Below, in pieces: positions 1 to 8,464 of a DNA stretch of 64,000 nucleotides (positions within the stretch are counted from its first letter, which is position 1; the number at the start of each line of letters is the position of its first letter). Both the position numbers and the translations under genes were made by a program. The notes below the pieces were generated by a model that did not search any database, was not told the DNA's origin, and was given only the letters and a program-made list of their open reading frames with translations. Origin of the DNA: Empedobacter stercoris (GTDB lineage Bacteria; Bacteroidota; Bacteroidia; Flavobacteriales; Weeksellaceae); NCBI RefSeq assembly GCF_965137335.1, contig NZ_CBCRZD010000008.1, one strand, 5' to 3'.

Positions 1-2
1 TG

Positions 3-104
3 TTAAAACAAATTAGTAAGAAGGAATTATATTATTATATTATTAAAGAATTCGGACTAATTAAAGGATTAAATAAAATAAGAATTATCGAATTTTCAAT
101 TTAA
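3..104 (+). CDS. C-terminal end of a gene cut by the window edge
   Basis: An open frame enters from the left edge and ends with TAA at 102-104, leaving 33 visible residues rich in Ile, Lys and Tyr. The next gene starts only 5 bases after this stop, which is the tight packing seen across the polysaccharide locus, so this is probably the tail of another glycan gene. The visible residues carry no motif I recognise, so no function is assigned. Confidence 0.45.
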   Translation, partial: LKQISKKELYYYIIKEFGLIKGLNKIRIIEFSI

Positions 105-109
105 ACTCA

Positions 110-898
110 ATGATCCCCAAAATAATACATTACTGTTGGTTCGGAGGTAATCCAAAACCCGCATCTTTTTATATCTGTTTAGAAAGTTGGAAAAAAGCCC
201 TTCCTGATTATGAAATCATGGAATGGAACGAATCTAATTTCGATATCAATTGCTGTGAATATGTAAGATTGGCTGCAGAGAATAAAAAGTGGGCATTTGT
301 TTCTGATTATTCACGGGCATTAGCTTTGTATCAATATGGAGGTATTTATATGGATATAGATGTTGAGGTAAAGTTTTCGTTGGATGAATTTTTAATTCAT
401 CGTGCATTTTCTGGTTTTGAAATAAAAGGTTCTCCTTTTACGGCATTATGGGCAACAGAAAAAGGTCATCCTTGGGCAAAACGCGTGATTGATTTTTATG
501 ATGAAAAAACAAGTTTTGATTTAACGACCAATACCGTTTTTGTATCTGATTTATTGGTAAAAGAATACGGAATTGACCCTACTAGAGACGAATACCAAGA
601 AGGAAAGGATGGAATTGTAATTTACCCTTCTACTTATTTTTGTTTGGATTTGCCTAAAAATTATGCAACACACCATTTTGTAGGAACTTGGCATGATAGA
701 GATTATCCGAACCCTTTCAAAGATTATGTACATGCTTATTATAAAACAAGAGAGTTTGCTGAACTAAAAAAAGGGAAAAAGGAAGTGCATAATGTAATTT
801 ACAATCATAAGATGATAGAAGTAGAACAGGTTCTGAATCAAATTCCATTTCGTATGATTGTTAACTATGTGCTAAAAAATCTTTTTAGTAAGAGATAG
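110..898 (+). CDS. GT32-like glycosyltransferase (DXD sugar transferase)
   Basis: Probable sugar-nucleotide-dependent glycosyltransferase of the Gly_transf_sug / capsular synthesis type, acting in the cytoplasm on a surface polysaccharide. The protein has 262 residues and opens with the PKIIHYCWFGG signature of this family. A YGGIYMDIDVE stretch holds the metal-binding DXD motif at residues 82-84, and the Ser-Asp-Tyr-Ser-Arg region at about 65-69 is also typical. There is no signal peptide or membrane helix. The start is ATG at 110, 5 bases after the upstream stop, in the same transcriptional direction as wecB. Donor and acceptor cannot be read from the sequence. Confidence 0.85.
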   Translation: MIPKIIHYCWFGGNPKPASFYICLESWKKALPDYEIMEWNESNFDINCCEYVRLAAENKKWAFVSDYSRALALYQYGGIYMDIDVEVKFSLDEFLIHRAFSGFEIKGSPFTALWATEKGHPWAKRVIDFYDEKTSFDLTTNTVFVSDLLVKEYGIDPTRDEYQEGKDGIVIYPSTYFCLDLPKNYATHHFVGTWHDRDYPNPFKDYVHAYYKTREFAELKKGKKEVHNVIYNHKMIEVEQVLNQIPFRMIVNYVLKNLFSKR

Positions 899-963
899 CT
901 TTTATATGATTATAGATTATAATTTACCTAAATTTACTTTTATTAAACGAACTAAACGATAAA

Positions 964-2016
964 ATGATAGCCATAATCTATGGAACTCGCCCTGAATTTC
1001 TGAAAGTATATCCAATTATACTTGAAGCAAAGCAAAGAAAATTAGAGTTCATAACCATTAATACAGGTCAACATACAAGTATGTTGACAGAAATGGAGGA
1101 GTTATTTGATTTTAAACCAGATTATTTTCTGAAATCGCAATCGAATAAGTATTCAAATTCTAACTTATTAGCAAAATTAATAGATAGTATTGCAGAGATA
1201 ATAAAATCGGATGGTATAGAAAAAATAATTGCACAAGGAGATACATTTACTGTTCTCGCTTCATCAATGGTTGCTTTTTTAGAAAAAAGAGAGTTTTATC
1301 ATATCGAAGCAGGTTTAAGAACGGATGATATACGTTTCCCATTTCCAGAAGAATACAATCGAAGAGTTGTTTCTTTAACAAGTGAAATTAATTTTGCACC
1401 TACTCCATTAGCCAAGCAAAACTTATTAAAAGAAAACATTTCTGAAGAAAGAATTATTGTTACAGGTAATACAATTATTGATTTGTTAACTTATGCATTA
1501 GAGAAAGAGAATATCTCGTTGACAAAAGGACATGATGTTTTTATTACTGCTCACCGAAGAGAAAATATTAGCGAAAATATGTTTTCGATTTGCGAAGCGA
1601 TAAAAGAATTGGCAATAGAAAATCCTTCGATTACATTTAATTGGAGTTTACATCCTAATCCCAAAACGAGAGAATTTATCTTTAAAACATTTGATGATAT
1701 TCCACAGAATATAAAATTTATAGAACCATTAAATTACATTGAAGCGGTTAAATTAATGGCAAAATCAATGCTTATTATTTCTGATTCTGGAGGAATCCAA
1801 GAAGAAGCACCAACCTTACAAAAAAGGGTTATAGTACTTAGAGAAGAAACAGAACGTCCCGAAGTATTAGATTGTGGTTGTGGTGTATTAGTTGGAGCTG
1901 ATAAACACAAAATTAAGGATGAATTTTATAATGAATTAGAAAAAGAAGATAATAATTTTATTAATCCATTTGGAAAGGGTAATGCAGCTCAATTAATTTT
2001 AGATCAATTGATATGA
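964..2016 (+). CDS. wecB: UDP-N-acetylglucosamine 2-epimerase (non-hydrolysing)
   Basis: Interconverts UDP-GlcNAc and UDP-ManNAc in the cytoplasm, supplying ManNAc-type residues for the polysaccharide. The protein is 350 residues, close to the usual length. It starts with the GTRPE loop (7-11). Residues matching the known catalytic acids are D93 in AQGDT, E115 in HIEAGLRT and E129/E130 in FPEEYNR. The catalytic His is H197 in TAHRREN, and the UDP-binding SDSGGIQEE motif lies at about 273-281. The stop overlaps the next ATG as ATGA, so it is translationally coupled to the following SDR gene. A closely related epimerase acting on another UDP-HexNAc is possible but less likely. Confidence 0.92.
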   Translation: MIAIIYGTRPEFLKVYPIILEAKQRKLEFITINTGQHTSMLTEMEELFDFKPDYFLKSQSNKYSNSNLLAKLIDSIAEIIKSDGIEKIIAQGDTFTVLASSMVAFLEKREFYHIEAGLRTDDIRFPFPEEYNRRVVSLTSEINFAPTPLAKQNLLKENISEERIIVTGNTIIDLLTYALEKENISLTKGHDVFITAHRRENISENMFSICEAIKELAIENPSITFNWSLHPNPKTREFIFKTFDDIPQNIKFIEPLNYIEAVKLMAKSMLIISDSGGIQEEAPTLQKRVIVLREETERPEVLDCGCGVLVGADKHKIKDEFYNELEKEDNNFINPFGKGNAAQLILDQLI

Positions 2017-2684
2017 TAATAGGTAAAGGATTAATTGCATCTCAATTTTTGGAACATGATCGAGAAGATGTGGTATTTTTTGCGTCGGGAGTTTCGAATT
2101 CATCTGAAAAGAGAAAGGAAGAGTTTTTGCGTGAACAGAATTTAGTTGAGGAGGTGATTGCAAAATATCCAAACAAATTGTTTGTTTATTTTAGTACGTG
2201 TTCCATTTACGATTCATCAAAATACAATTCGCCTTATGTACTTCATAAATTGCATATCGAAGAAGTAATCAAACAAAATACAGTCAACTATCTCATTCTT
2301 AGAGTTAGCAATGCAGTTGGAAATGGAGGAAATCCTAATTTATTGATGAATTATCTCTATCGTCATATTATGACGAATCAACAATTGAATGTCCACCAAC
2401 ATGCAACACGAAATTTGATTGATGTAGAAGATGTAAAAAATATTACGCTTCAATATATTCAATCTAATTGTTGGAATAAAATTGTGAATGTGGCTTATCT
2501 TGAAAATTATTTTATACCAGAAATAGTGGAAGCCTTCGAAAAAAAACTACATAAACCTGCAATGAAGTTAATGGAGAATAAAGGAGAGCATTATTCAATT
2601 GATATACACGAGTTGCAGTATCAATTTTCTATTCAAGACAAAGAAGTGTATTTGAATAATTTGATAAAGCAATATTATGAATGA
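2013..2684 (+). CDS. NAD-dependent epimerase/dehydratase-like SDR protein
   Basis: Short extended-SDR-type protein of 223 residues, presumably modifying a nucleotide sugar. The N-terminus carries a GKGLIAS nucleotide-binding loop (residues 4-10) in place of the classic GxxGxxG. A YVLHK sequence (75-79) supplies the catalytic Tyr and Lys, preceded by FSTCSIY, the usual Ser region. It is clearly shorter than typical sugar epimerases (about 300-350 residues), so the substrate domain is reduced. It overlaps wecB by 4 bases and the next glycosyltransferase by 8 bases, so it is part of the same operon. The reaction and substrate are not determined by the sequence. Confidence 0.75.
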   Translation: MIIGKGLIASQFLEHDREDVVFFASGVSNSSEKRKEEFLREQNLVEEVIAKYPNKLFVYFSTCSIYDSSKYNSPYVLHKLHIEEVIKQNTVNYLILRVSNAVGNGGNPNLLMNYLYRHIMTNQQLNVHQHATRNLIDVEDVKNITLQYIQSNCWNKIVNVAYLENYFIPEIVEAFEKKLHKPAMKLMENKGEHYSIDIHELQYQFSIQDKEVYLNNLIKQYYE

Positions 2685-3552
2685 AATTAAATTAGCAATT
2701 GTTATTCCATACTATAAATTAACGTATTTTGAAGAAACATTACGAAGTTTATCAAATCAAACTGATAATAGATTTAATTTATACATAGGGAATGATAATA
2801 GTCCAGAAGACCCTTCGACTTTGATAGAATCATATAGACAAAAAATTAATTTAACCTATTTGAAATTTGAAGAAAATTATGGAGGCCAAGGTAAATTAGT
2901 TGAACAATGGGAAAGGAGTATTGCATTAACAAATGAAGAAGAATATATTCAAATTTTAGGTGATGATGATTTAGTCAGTGATAATTTTGTAGAAACTTTT
3001 TATGAGATTATTTATAAAAAAGGTAATTTCGACTTGTTAAGATTTAAGATGTTAAAGATATCTGAACAAAGTAAAATACTGAAAGAATTTAATCAAATAG
3101 AAAATCTTAATTCTAAACAACATTTATTAAATGACTTAAATCAAATTTATTGGATTTCAATATCTGAAAATGTATTTTCTCGAGAAGTTTTTGAAAAAAG
3201 AGGAATTAGAAAATATCCCTTAGCTTGGAGAAGTGATGCAATGTTAGTTTTTGAATTTGGGATGGATAATTTAGAAATATCAAATCAGGCATTTGTTGGA
3301 ATAAGAAGAAGTGAAGTACAGTTAACAACAAATGTTAGTGCTAAAGTTGTTAAGTATAAAAAAACTGCCATGAGTATATTTTATAATGATTTACTTAATG
3401 AATATGAATTAAGATTTAATAAGTATGAAAAAATAAAATTTGTTAAGAAATTAATTTATTATACCGAAAAAATAAACTCAAATCAAAAAAAAATAATTCG
3501 AAATAATTTAAGTTTATTTACTTATTTAAAATATTATTTACTAAAAAAATGA
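2677..3552 (+). CDS. Family 2 glycosyltransferase
   Basis: GT-A fold glycosyltransferase of 291 residues. It begins with a beta strand and the VIPYYKLTYFEETLRSL type N-terminus of GT2 enzymes. It has a GNDNSPED nucleotide-binding loop (about 38-45) and an ILGDDDLV metal-binding motif with D96-D98. The C-terminal 60 residues are very Lys/Asn/Ile-rich. It overlaps the SDR gene by 8 bases and the next gene by 4. Frequent AGA, ATA and AAA codons make this and the next gene look more AT-rich than the core genes of the window. I judged that by eye, and it may indicate recent acquisition. Confidence 0.85.
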   Translation: MNEIKLAIVIPYYKLTYFEETLRSLSNQTDNRFNLYIGNDNSPEDPSTLIESYRQKINLTYLKFEENYGGQGKLVEQWERSIALTNEEEYIQILGDDDLVSDNFVETFYEIIYKKGNFDLLRFKMLKISEQSKILKEFNQIENLNSKQHLLNDLNQIYWISISENVFSREVFEKRGIRKYPLAWRSDAMLVFEFGMDNLEISNQAFVGIRRSEVQLTTNVSAKVVKYKKTAMSIFYNDLLNEYELRFNKYEKIKFVKKLIYYTEKINSNQKKIIRNNLSLFTYLKYYLLKK

Positions 3553-4403
3553 AAGAACGGTTACTAAAAATTTTAAGAACTAAATTAGAATTTCTTTATG
3601 TTTTCTTATTTGAAATTAGATCATTTTATAGACTTAGTTATCATAAAGTAGTTCCCTACAAATATTTTTCTAATAAGTATAAAAATCACTTTTTAAATAA
3701 TCACTTAGAAGATAAATATCCAGTAAAAAGTAATCAAAAAATAGATAGGGTTATTTATTGTTTTTGGACAGGAGAAAATGAAATAACAAATAATAGAATA
3801 GAGTGTTTAAATATTTTAAAAAAGGATACTGGAATAGAAGTTAAATTAATTACAACAAAAAATTTGAATAGATATATTCTGCCTGATTTCCCTTTACATC
3901 CAGCTTATCAGTATCTTTCACTAGTCCATAAATCAGATTATTTAAGGTGTTATTTTATGTATCATTATGGAGGAGGATATAGTGATATAAAGAGAAATAA
4001 TAATAATTGGATAGAAATTTTTGAAAATTTAGAGTCTAACTCAGAAAAAGTTATTGCTGGCTATCCTGAGTTTAATCCAAGTAAAATGGGAGGGAAAGAA
4101 GACAATATTGAGTTAAATAAAGATATTTTTAAATATTATAGATTATGTATAGGGAATTGTGGTTTTATATGTAAACCTTATTCACTTTATGTTGCAGAAT
4201 GGTATCAAGAATTGCATTATAGATTAGATAAATATTATGAAGAACTTAAAAAAAATCCAGGTATAGACAGAGGTTTTAATAAAGGGTATCCTATCGAATG
4301 GTTTAGCATTTTATCAAGAATAATGGTTCCACTATCTTTAAAGTATCATAAACAAATTATTTATGATAAAAGGTTGATGCCAGATTTTAATAATTATTTA
4401 TAA
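3549..4403 (+). CDS. GT32-like glycosyltransferase with altered DXD
   Basis: Capsular-polysaccharide-type sugar transferase, 284 residues. The core has VIYCFWTGENE (69-79), which matches the IHYCW-type start of GT32-like domains, after an N-terminal extension of about 65 residues. The usual YGGxYxDxD motif appears as YGGGYSDIKR (140-149), so the second acidic residue of DXD is replaced by Lys148. The Asp at 130 and Arg at 133 in SDYLRCYFMYHYGG are kept. It overlaps the preceding GT2 by 4 bases. Its 3' end overlaps the opposite-strand gene by 17 bases, so the two genes converge without a visible terminator. Confidence 0.75.
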   Translation: MKERLLKILRTKLEFLYVFLFEIRSFYRLSYHKVVPYKYFSNKYKNHFLNNHLEDKYPVKSNQKIDRVIYCFWTGENEITNNRIECLNILKKDTGIEVKLITTKNLNRYILPDFPLHPAYQYLSLVHKSDYLRCYFMYHYGGGYSDIKRNNNNWIEIFENLESNSEKVIAGYPEFNPSKMGGKEDNIELNKDIFKYYRLCIGNCGFICKPYSLYVAEWYQELHYRLDKYYEELKKNPGIDRGFNKGYPIEWFSILSRIMVPLSLKYHKQIIYDKRLMPDFNNYL

Positions 4404-5337
4404 TTTTGTATGTATAAAGAATTGATTTTTTAGAATATACTTTTTTATTGATAAAATCATTCAATTTTATACGATCTCCACCTGTTATTTTAATTACAGA
4501 TGGTAGATTTGAAAATCCTCTTATTAATAAATTTGAACAATATTCAACTCTATTTTTTGAACAATAATTAAAATAGAGACCATCATCTTCAGCATTTATT
4601 AAACAATACGAAAATTGATTATGTTGCAAAATTTTTTGAGCTGATAAATGCATAGTAAATGTTCTATCAAAAGGAGGGTTTATATTTTGTTTTATATCTT
4701 CAAAATCAGGATGTTTTTGATAATAATCTCTAGGGCTCTCACTTTTAAGTGCTTCAAGAAACTCATTTAGCCATATTTCAATGAATTTAGAATTTTTTGG
4801 AGCAGCCATAAACCAATTTTCAATCATAGGTAAACTATCATTATCTCTCATCATATGAGGGTTATAATAACCCACAAATTCAGTTTTATGATTTTGTTGC
4901 AGTGCAATGACCCAATCTAAAGATTTTGTTAGAATAGTTGTGATATCTATCCAAATTCCTCCATACTTATTTAGTAGCAACAATCGAATTAAATCAGCTT
5001 TATGTTGTATGCTTGGAAACTTAATATCTTTAGGAAAATCATTTAAATATTCTTGGAGATTATGATCATGTATAATTATATATTGAAAATCAGGATTAAT
5101 TCTACGATTAGAATCTATAAAATTTACTATATCTGATGGTAATTCTGATGTGTCCCAATAAGACCATATAAATTTATCAATACCTTGATCTACTTCACCT
5201 TCTTTAATCTTTGTACGTATGGAATTTTTATACATAAATTTTTTGTTATCACCTAAATATGTTAGCTTTAACAGATTTATTTTATAAGAAAGTTTCCATT
5301 TAACCGAATTTAATTTATCACTATATTTACCCTTCAT
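4387..5337 (-). CDS. Capsular polysaccharide synthesis-type glycosyltransferase
   Basis: Protein of 316 residues resembling the Caps_synth / GT32-like group. It has IWSYWDTSELPSDI (57-70), an HKADLIRLLLLNKYGG segment (112-127) and then GGIWIDITT with D131. In this group the DXD is often a DxT/DxS, as here (D131-x-T133), so it is probably active. There is no membrane segment. It is on the minus strand, opposite to most of the locus, and overlaps the upstream minus-strand GT2 by 11 bases. Together they form a two-gene inverted unit. Donor and acceptor are unknown. Confidence 0.78.
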   Translation of the reverse strand: MKGKYSDKLNSVKWKLSYKINLLKLTYLGDNKKFMYKNSIRTKIKEGEVDQGIDKFIWSYWDTSELPSDIVNFIDSNRRINPDFQYIIIHDHNLQEYLNDFPKDIKFPSIQHKADLIRLLLLNKYGGIWIDITTILTKSLDWVIALQQNHKTEFVGYYNPHMMRDNDSLPMIENWFMAAPKNSKFIEIWLNEFLEALKSESPRDYYQKHPDFEDIKQNINPPFDRTFTMHLSAQKILQHNQFSYCLINAEDDGLYFNYCSKNRVEYCSNLLIRGFSNLPSVIKITGGDRIKLNDFINKKVYSKKSILYTYKIINNY

Positions 5338-6328
5338 AACGTTTCTTAAAGATTTTAAATCCCATATTAGTAGGAAGGTTTAATAATAAATTTTCCTTTT
5401 TTTGTTCTTTAGAAAAGTCTGAACTTAAATAGTCTGAAAATGTAAGTGATGGAGCTTTTTTCATTCTATTGTAATTTACTTTAAAATACTCTTCATCTTT
5501 TAATACCTTCCATTGCATTTGAATAATTAGTTTTTTAAAATTAACAATCCAACCTCGTATTAATTTTTTACGATTAGAATCAGAAGTATTTCTATACGAT
5601 TTAACAATCCATTCTAATATTGTCTGGTGATTTTCTGAATTCCTTTTTGTTCGGTTAAATATAACAGAATTTGCATGTAAATAATAGTTGTAAGTAATAT
5701 CATCTATAATCGATAAAGATTCTATTTTCTCCATGCAATGAAACATCCATAATTCATCTTGAGCAAATAATCCCGGAATAAAATAAATTTTATTTTGTTT
5801 GATGAATTCTAAATCAATTAATTTATTCCACGAAGAAACAGGAAAATAACCCTTACAATAAGCCTCGAAAATTTCGAAATTAATAGAATATTTTTTTTTG
5901 TCGGATAAAGTAGGGAAACCGAAATCTTTAGTTGTTTGATCAAAGGTATTGATCCATCTATTTTGAGCGATTACCATTTGTGTGTCGTTTGTTAAAATAT
6001 TGTCTACTAATTTTTTGATACAATTTGGCGTAATGTCATCATCACTGTCTAAAAAATAGATGTATTTTCCTGTCGATTTTTTAATCCCAGTATTTCGAAC
6101 TACAGATAGGCCTTGATTTGTTTCTAAATGATAAATTTGGATATTAAGTTGTGGATTTACTTTTATAAACTCTTCAATAAGTTTGATACTGTTATCAGGT
6201 GTACAATCATTAATTAGAATAATTTCTAAATTTTTGTACGTTTGAGCTTTTACAGATTCTAAACATTTGATAATGTAATTTTCGCATTTGTATATAGGAA
6301 TATTAATACTAACTAAAGGTTTATTCAT
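5327..6328 (-). CDS. Family 2 glycosyltransferase
   Basis: Classic GT2 (GT-A fold) transferase of 333 residues. The N-terminus is VSINIPIYKCENYIIKCLES, and a LINDCTPDNS nucleotide-binding loop lies at 39-47. RNTGIKKSTGKY (78-89) precedes the FLDSDDD metal site (D94, D96-D98). An ED-containing acceptor segment (FAQDELWMFHC) follows. It is the first gene of a two-gene minus-strand unit, and a TAAATTTG box sits about 20 bases upstream. Specificity is not readable from the sequence. Confidence 0.87.
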   Translation of the reverse strand: MNKPLVSINIPIYKCENYIIKCLESVKAQTYKNLEIILINDCTPDNSIKLIEEFIKVNPQLNIQIYHLETNQGLSVVRNTGIKKSTGKYIYFLDSDDDITPNCIKKLVDNILTNDTQMVIAQNRWINTFDQTTKDFGFPTLSDKKKYSINFEIFEAYCKGYFPVSSWNKLIDLEFIKQNKIYFIPGLFAQDELWMFHCMEKIESLSIIDDITYNYYLHANSVIFNRTKRNSENHQTILEWIVKSYRNTSDSNRKKLIRGWIVNFKKLIIQMQWKVLKDEEYFKVNYNRMKKAPSLTFSDYLSSDFSKEQKKENLLLNLPTNMGFKIFKKRYEG

Positions 6329-6347
6329 TTCGTAGGTTTATGAAAAG

Positions 6348-6355
6348 CAAATTTA
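6348..6355 (-). promoter_or_regulatory. Bacteroidota -7 box for the minus-strand GT pair
   Basis: On the minus strand this reads TAAATTTG, matching the TAnnTTTG -7 consensus of Bacteroidota, 20 bases upstream of the GT2 start at 6328. A TTG lies 25 bases further upstream, a little beyond the usual 17-23 spacing, so the -33 element is uncertain. Confidence 0.4.
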
Positions 6356-6426
6356 ATGAAAACAAAAGAATATAAACGGACAATTTACTATTCTTGTAAT
6401 AAGGTATTTAATCTACTTAAAAATTG

Positions 6427-6434
6427 TAGATTTG
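6427..6434 (+). promoter_or_regulatory. Bacteroidota -7 box upstream of glf
   Basis: TAGATTTG fits the TAnnTTTG -7 consensus and lies 23 bases before the glf ATG in the divergent intergenic region. No TTG is seen at the right distance for a -33 element, so this is a moderate call. Confidence 0.4.
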
Positions 6435-6457
6435 TAAACAAATCAAACTAACATTCT

Positions 6458-7567
6458 ATGAGTAAATATGATTATCTGATTATCGGTGCAGGAATCTTTG
6501 GAGCTGTTTCTGCTTACGAATTAACAAAGAAAGGTTATAAATGTCTTGTAATCGAGAAAAGAGATCACATTGCTGGAAATTGTTTTACAGAAAAAATTGA
6601 AGAGATTAATGTTCATAAATACGGAGCTCACATCTTTCATACAAATGATAAAACGATTTGGGATTATGTGAATCAATTTGCAGAATTTAATCGTTATACG
6701 AATTCGCCTATAGCAAATTATAAGGGAGAAATTTATAATCTCCCATTCAATATGAATACGTTTCATCAATTATGGAATGTGAAAACTCCTGATCAAGCAA
6801 AAGAAATTATCAATAATCAAGCAAAAGAATATGGTGTTGAAAGGCCTTCAAATTTAGAAGAACAAGCTATTTCTTTAGTAGGAATTGATATTTATAATAA
6901 ATTGATAAAAGAATACACAGAGAAACAATGGGGAACAAAGGCAACAAATTTACCTGCTTTTATCATCAAACGTTTACCTGTTCGTTTTACGTATGATAAT
7001 AATTACTTTAACGATAAATACCAAGGTATTCCTATAGGTGGATATACTCAAATTTTTGAAAAACTGTTAGAAGGAATAGAAGTTCGATTAGAAACTGATT
7101 ATTTTAAAAATAAAGAAGATTGGGATAATACTGCTGAAAATATTATCTATACAGGTCCTATTGATGCCTTTTTTAATTATAAATTTGGACAGTTAAATTA
7201 TAGAAGTTTACGTTTTGAAAATGAAATACTTGATCAAGAAAATTATCAAGGTGTTGCAGTTGTTAATTATACTTCTCATGATGAAAAGTTTACTAGAATA
7301 ATAGAGCACAAGCACTTCGAATATGGTACTCAACCCAAAACATATATTACCAAAGAATATTCTGATGATTGGAATCAGGATAAAGAACCATATTATCCAA
7401 TCAATAATCAAGAAAATGATGCCATATACTCAAAATATAAATCATTGAGTAAAGAAATATCTAATGTTATTTTTGGAGGGAGATTAGCAGAATACAAATA
7501 TTATGATATGCACCAAGTTTTTGGTTCTGCCTTAGCAAAAATGAAAAATATTCCGAATAAATACTAA
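6458..7567 (+). CDS. glf: UDP-galactopyranose mutase
   Basis: Flavoenzyme that converts UDP-Galp into UDP-Galf, the donor of galactofuranose, in the cytoplasm. It has 369 residues, the normal length. The N-terminus has the FAD-binding GxGxxG motif in IIGAGIFGA (8-16), followed by VIEKRDHIAGNCFTE with the ribose-binding Glu33. The family motifs KYGAHIFHT and NLPFNM follow, and the C-terminus has FGGRLAEYKYYDMHQV, typical of Glf FAD contacts. It starts the third transcriptional block of this locus, after the inverted gene pair. Three bases separate it from the next GT2, so the two are probably co-transcribed and one of the nearby transferases may use UDP-Galf. Confidence 0.96.
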   Translation: MSKYDYLIIGAGIFGAVSAYELTKKGYKCLVIEKRDHIAGNCFTEKIEEINVHKYGAHIFHTNDKTIWDYVNQFAEFNRYTNSPIANYKGEIYNLPFNMNTFHQLWNVKTPDQAKEIINNQAKEYGVERPSNLEEQAISLVGIDIYNKLIKEYTEKQWGTKATNLPAFIIKRLPVRFTYDNNYFNDKYQGIPIGGYTQIFEKLLEGIEVRLETDYFKNKEDWDNTAENIIYTGPIDAFFNYKFGQLNYRSLRFENEILDQENYQGVAVVNYTSHDEKFTRIIEHKHFEYGTQPKTYITKEYSDDWNQDKEPYYPINNQENDAIYSKYKSLSKEISNVIFGGRLAEYKYYDMHQVFGSALAKMKNIPNKY

Positions 7568-7570
7568 ACT

Positions 7571-8464
7571 ATGTCAACAAATCAGCCTGCGATTACTTTG
7601 TTAATGTGCAATTATAACAATGCACATTATTTAAGAAAAGGAATTGAAAGCGTATTAGCACAAACTTTTACAAATTTTGAGTTGTTAATTTTGGACGATT
7701 GTTCAACAGATGAATCTGTAGAGATTATAAAAGAATATGTTCCTCAAGATAGTCGTATTTCATTTTATCAACAAAAACAAAATGGAGGTTATGGACAAGC
7801 TATTTATGATGCGATTAATTTAGCCAAAGCAGATTTTGTAGGTATTATTGATCCTGATGATGCTTTAGTTCCAGAAGCGTTAGAAGTCATGTTAAAACGT
7901 TTAGAAGAGAAACCAAATTTAGTTGGTTTGTATTCTCAACACTGGATTTGTGATAAAGATCTTAACCCTGTTGAAATTTGTAAAACAAGTACCAAAATTC
8001 CTGATGGAATGACTTATTTAGAATACGGAAAATCTGCCATGACACATTTCTTTGTTTTCAATCGATTAAAGTTTATCGAAAATGGAAATATTGATAGAAC
8101 TATGCGGAATGCGTTAGATCAGGATTGGTATTATAAAGTAGAGGAAGTAGGTGAGGTAGATTTTGTAGAACAACCGCTTTATTTTTATCGTATTTCTCCG
8201 ACAGGAATTTCTCAAGGTTTTAAGAAAGGTTATATAACCTATCGTGATCATCATATTATAAAAGAACGTGCACTAAATAGAAGAGGTATTAAAGGAAAAA
8301 AACGCAAAGAAATTTTAGGAAAATCAAGATCAGAAGTGATGTATAAAAAGTTTAATTACTTACTTAATGAGAAAAATCCTACATTTTTAATTCCTTTAGC
8401 GGAATGTTTTTTTAGAAGTCCAATTTCTACAGCTCAGGCTATTTTATACAAAATGAAAAAATAA
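7571..8464 (+). CDS. Family 2 glycosyltransferase
   Basis: GT2 transferase of 297 residues with ITLLMCNYNNAHYLRKGIES at the N-terminus. It has LDDCSTDES (41-49) and an IIDPDDALV metal site (94-97). An FLG/ALDQDWYYK-like segment in the second half carries a conserved acidic pair, the likely catalytic base region. It sits 3 bases after glf and directly abuts the following gene. The proximity makes it a candidate galactofuranosyltransferase. That is inference from position only, because classic GlfT signatures are not evident. Confidence 0.87.
   Translation: MSTNQPAITLLMCNYNNAHYLRKGIESVLAQTFTNFELLILDDCSTDESVEIIKEYVPQDSRISFYQQKQNGGYGQAIYDAINLAKADFVGIIDPDDALVPEALEVMLKRLEEKPNLVGLYSQHWICDKDLNPVEICKTSTKIPDGMTYLEYGKSAMTHFFVFNRLKFIENGNIDRTMRNALDQDWYYKVEEVGEVDFVEQPLYFYRISPTGISQGFKKGYITYRDHHIIKERALNRRGIKGKKRKEILGKSRSEVMYKKFNYLLNEKNPTFLIPLAECFFRSPISTAQAILYKMKK

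Noticed and set aside
4387..6328. Insertion sequence or integron explaining the strand switch
   Set aside because: Both genes are glycosyltransferases; there is no transposase or recombinase, and no flanking inverted or direct repeats were found by eye.
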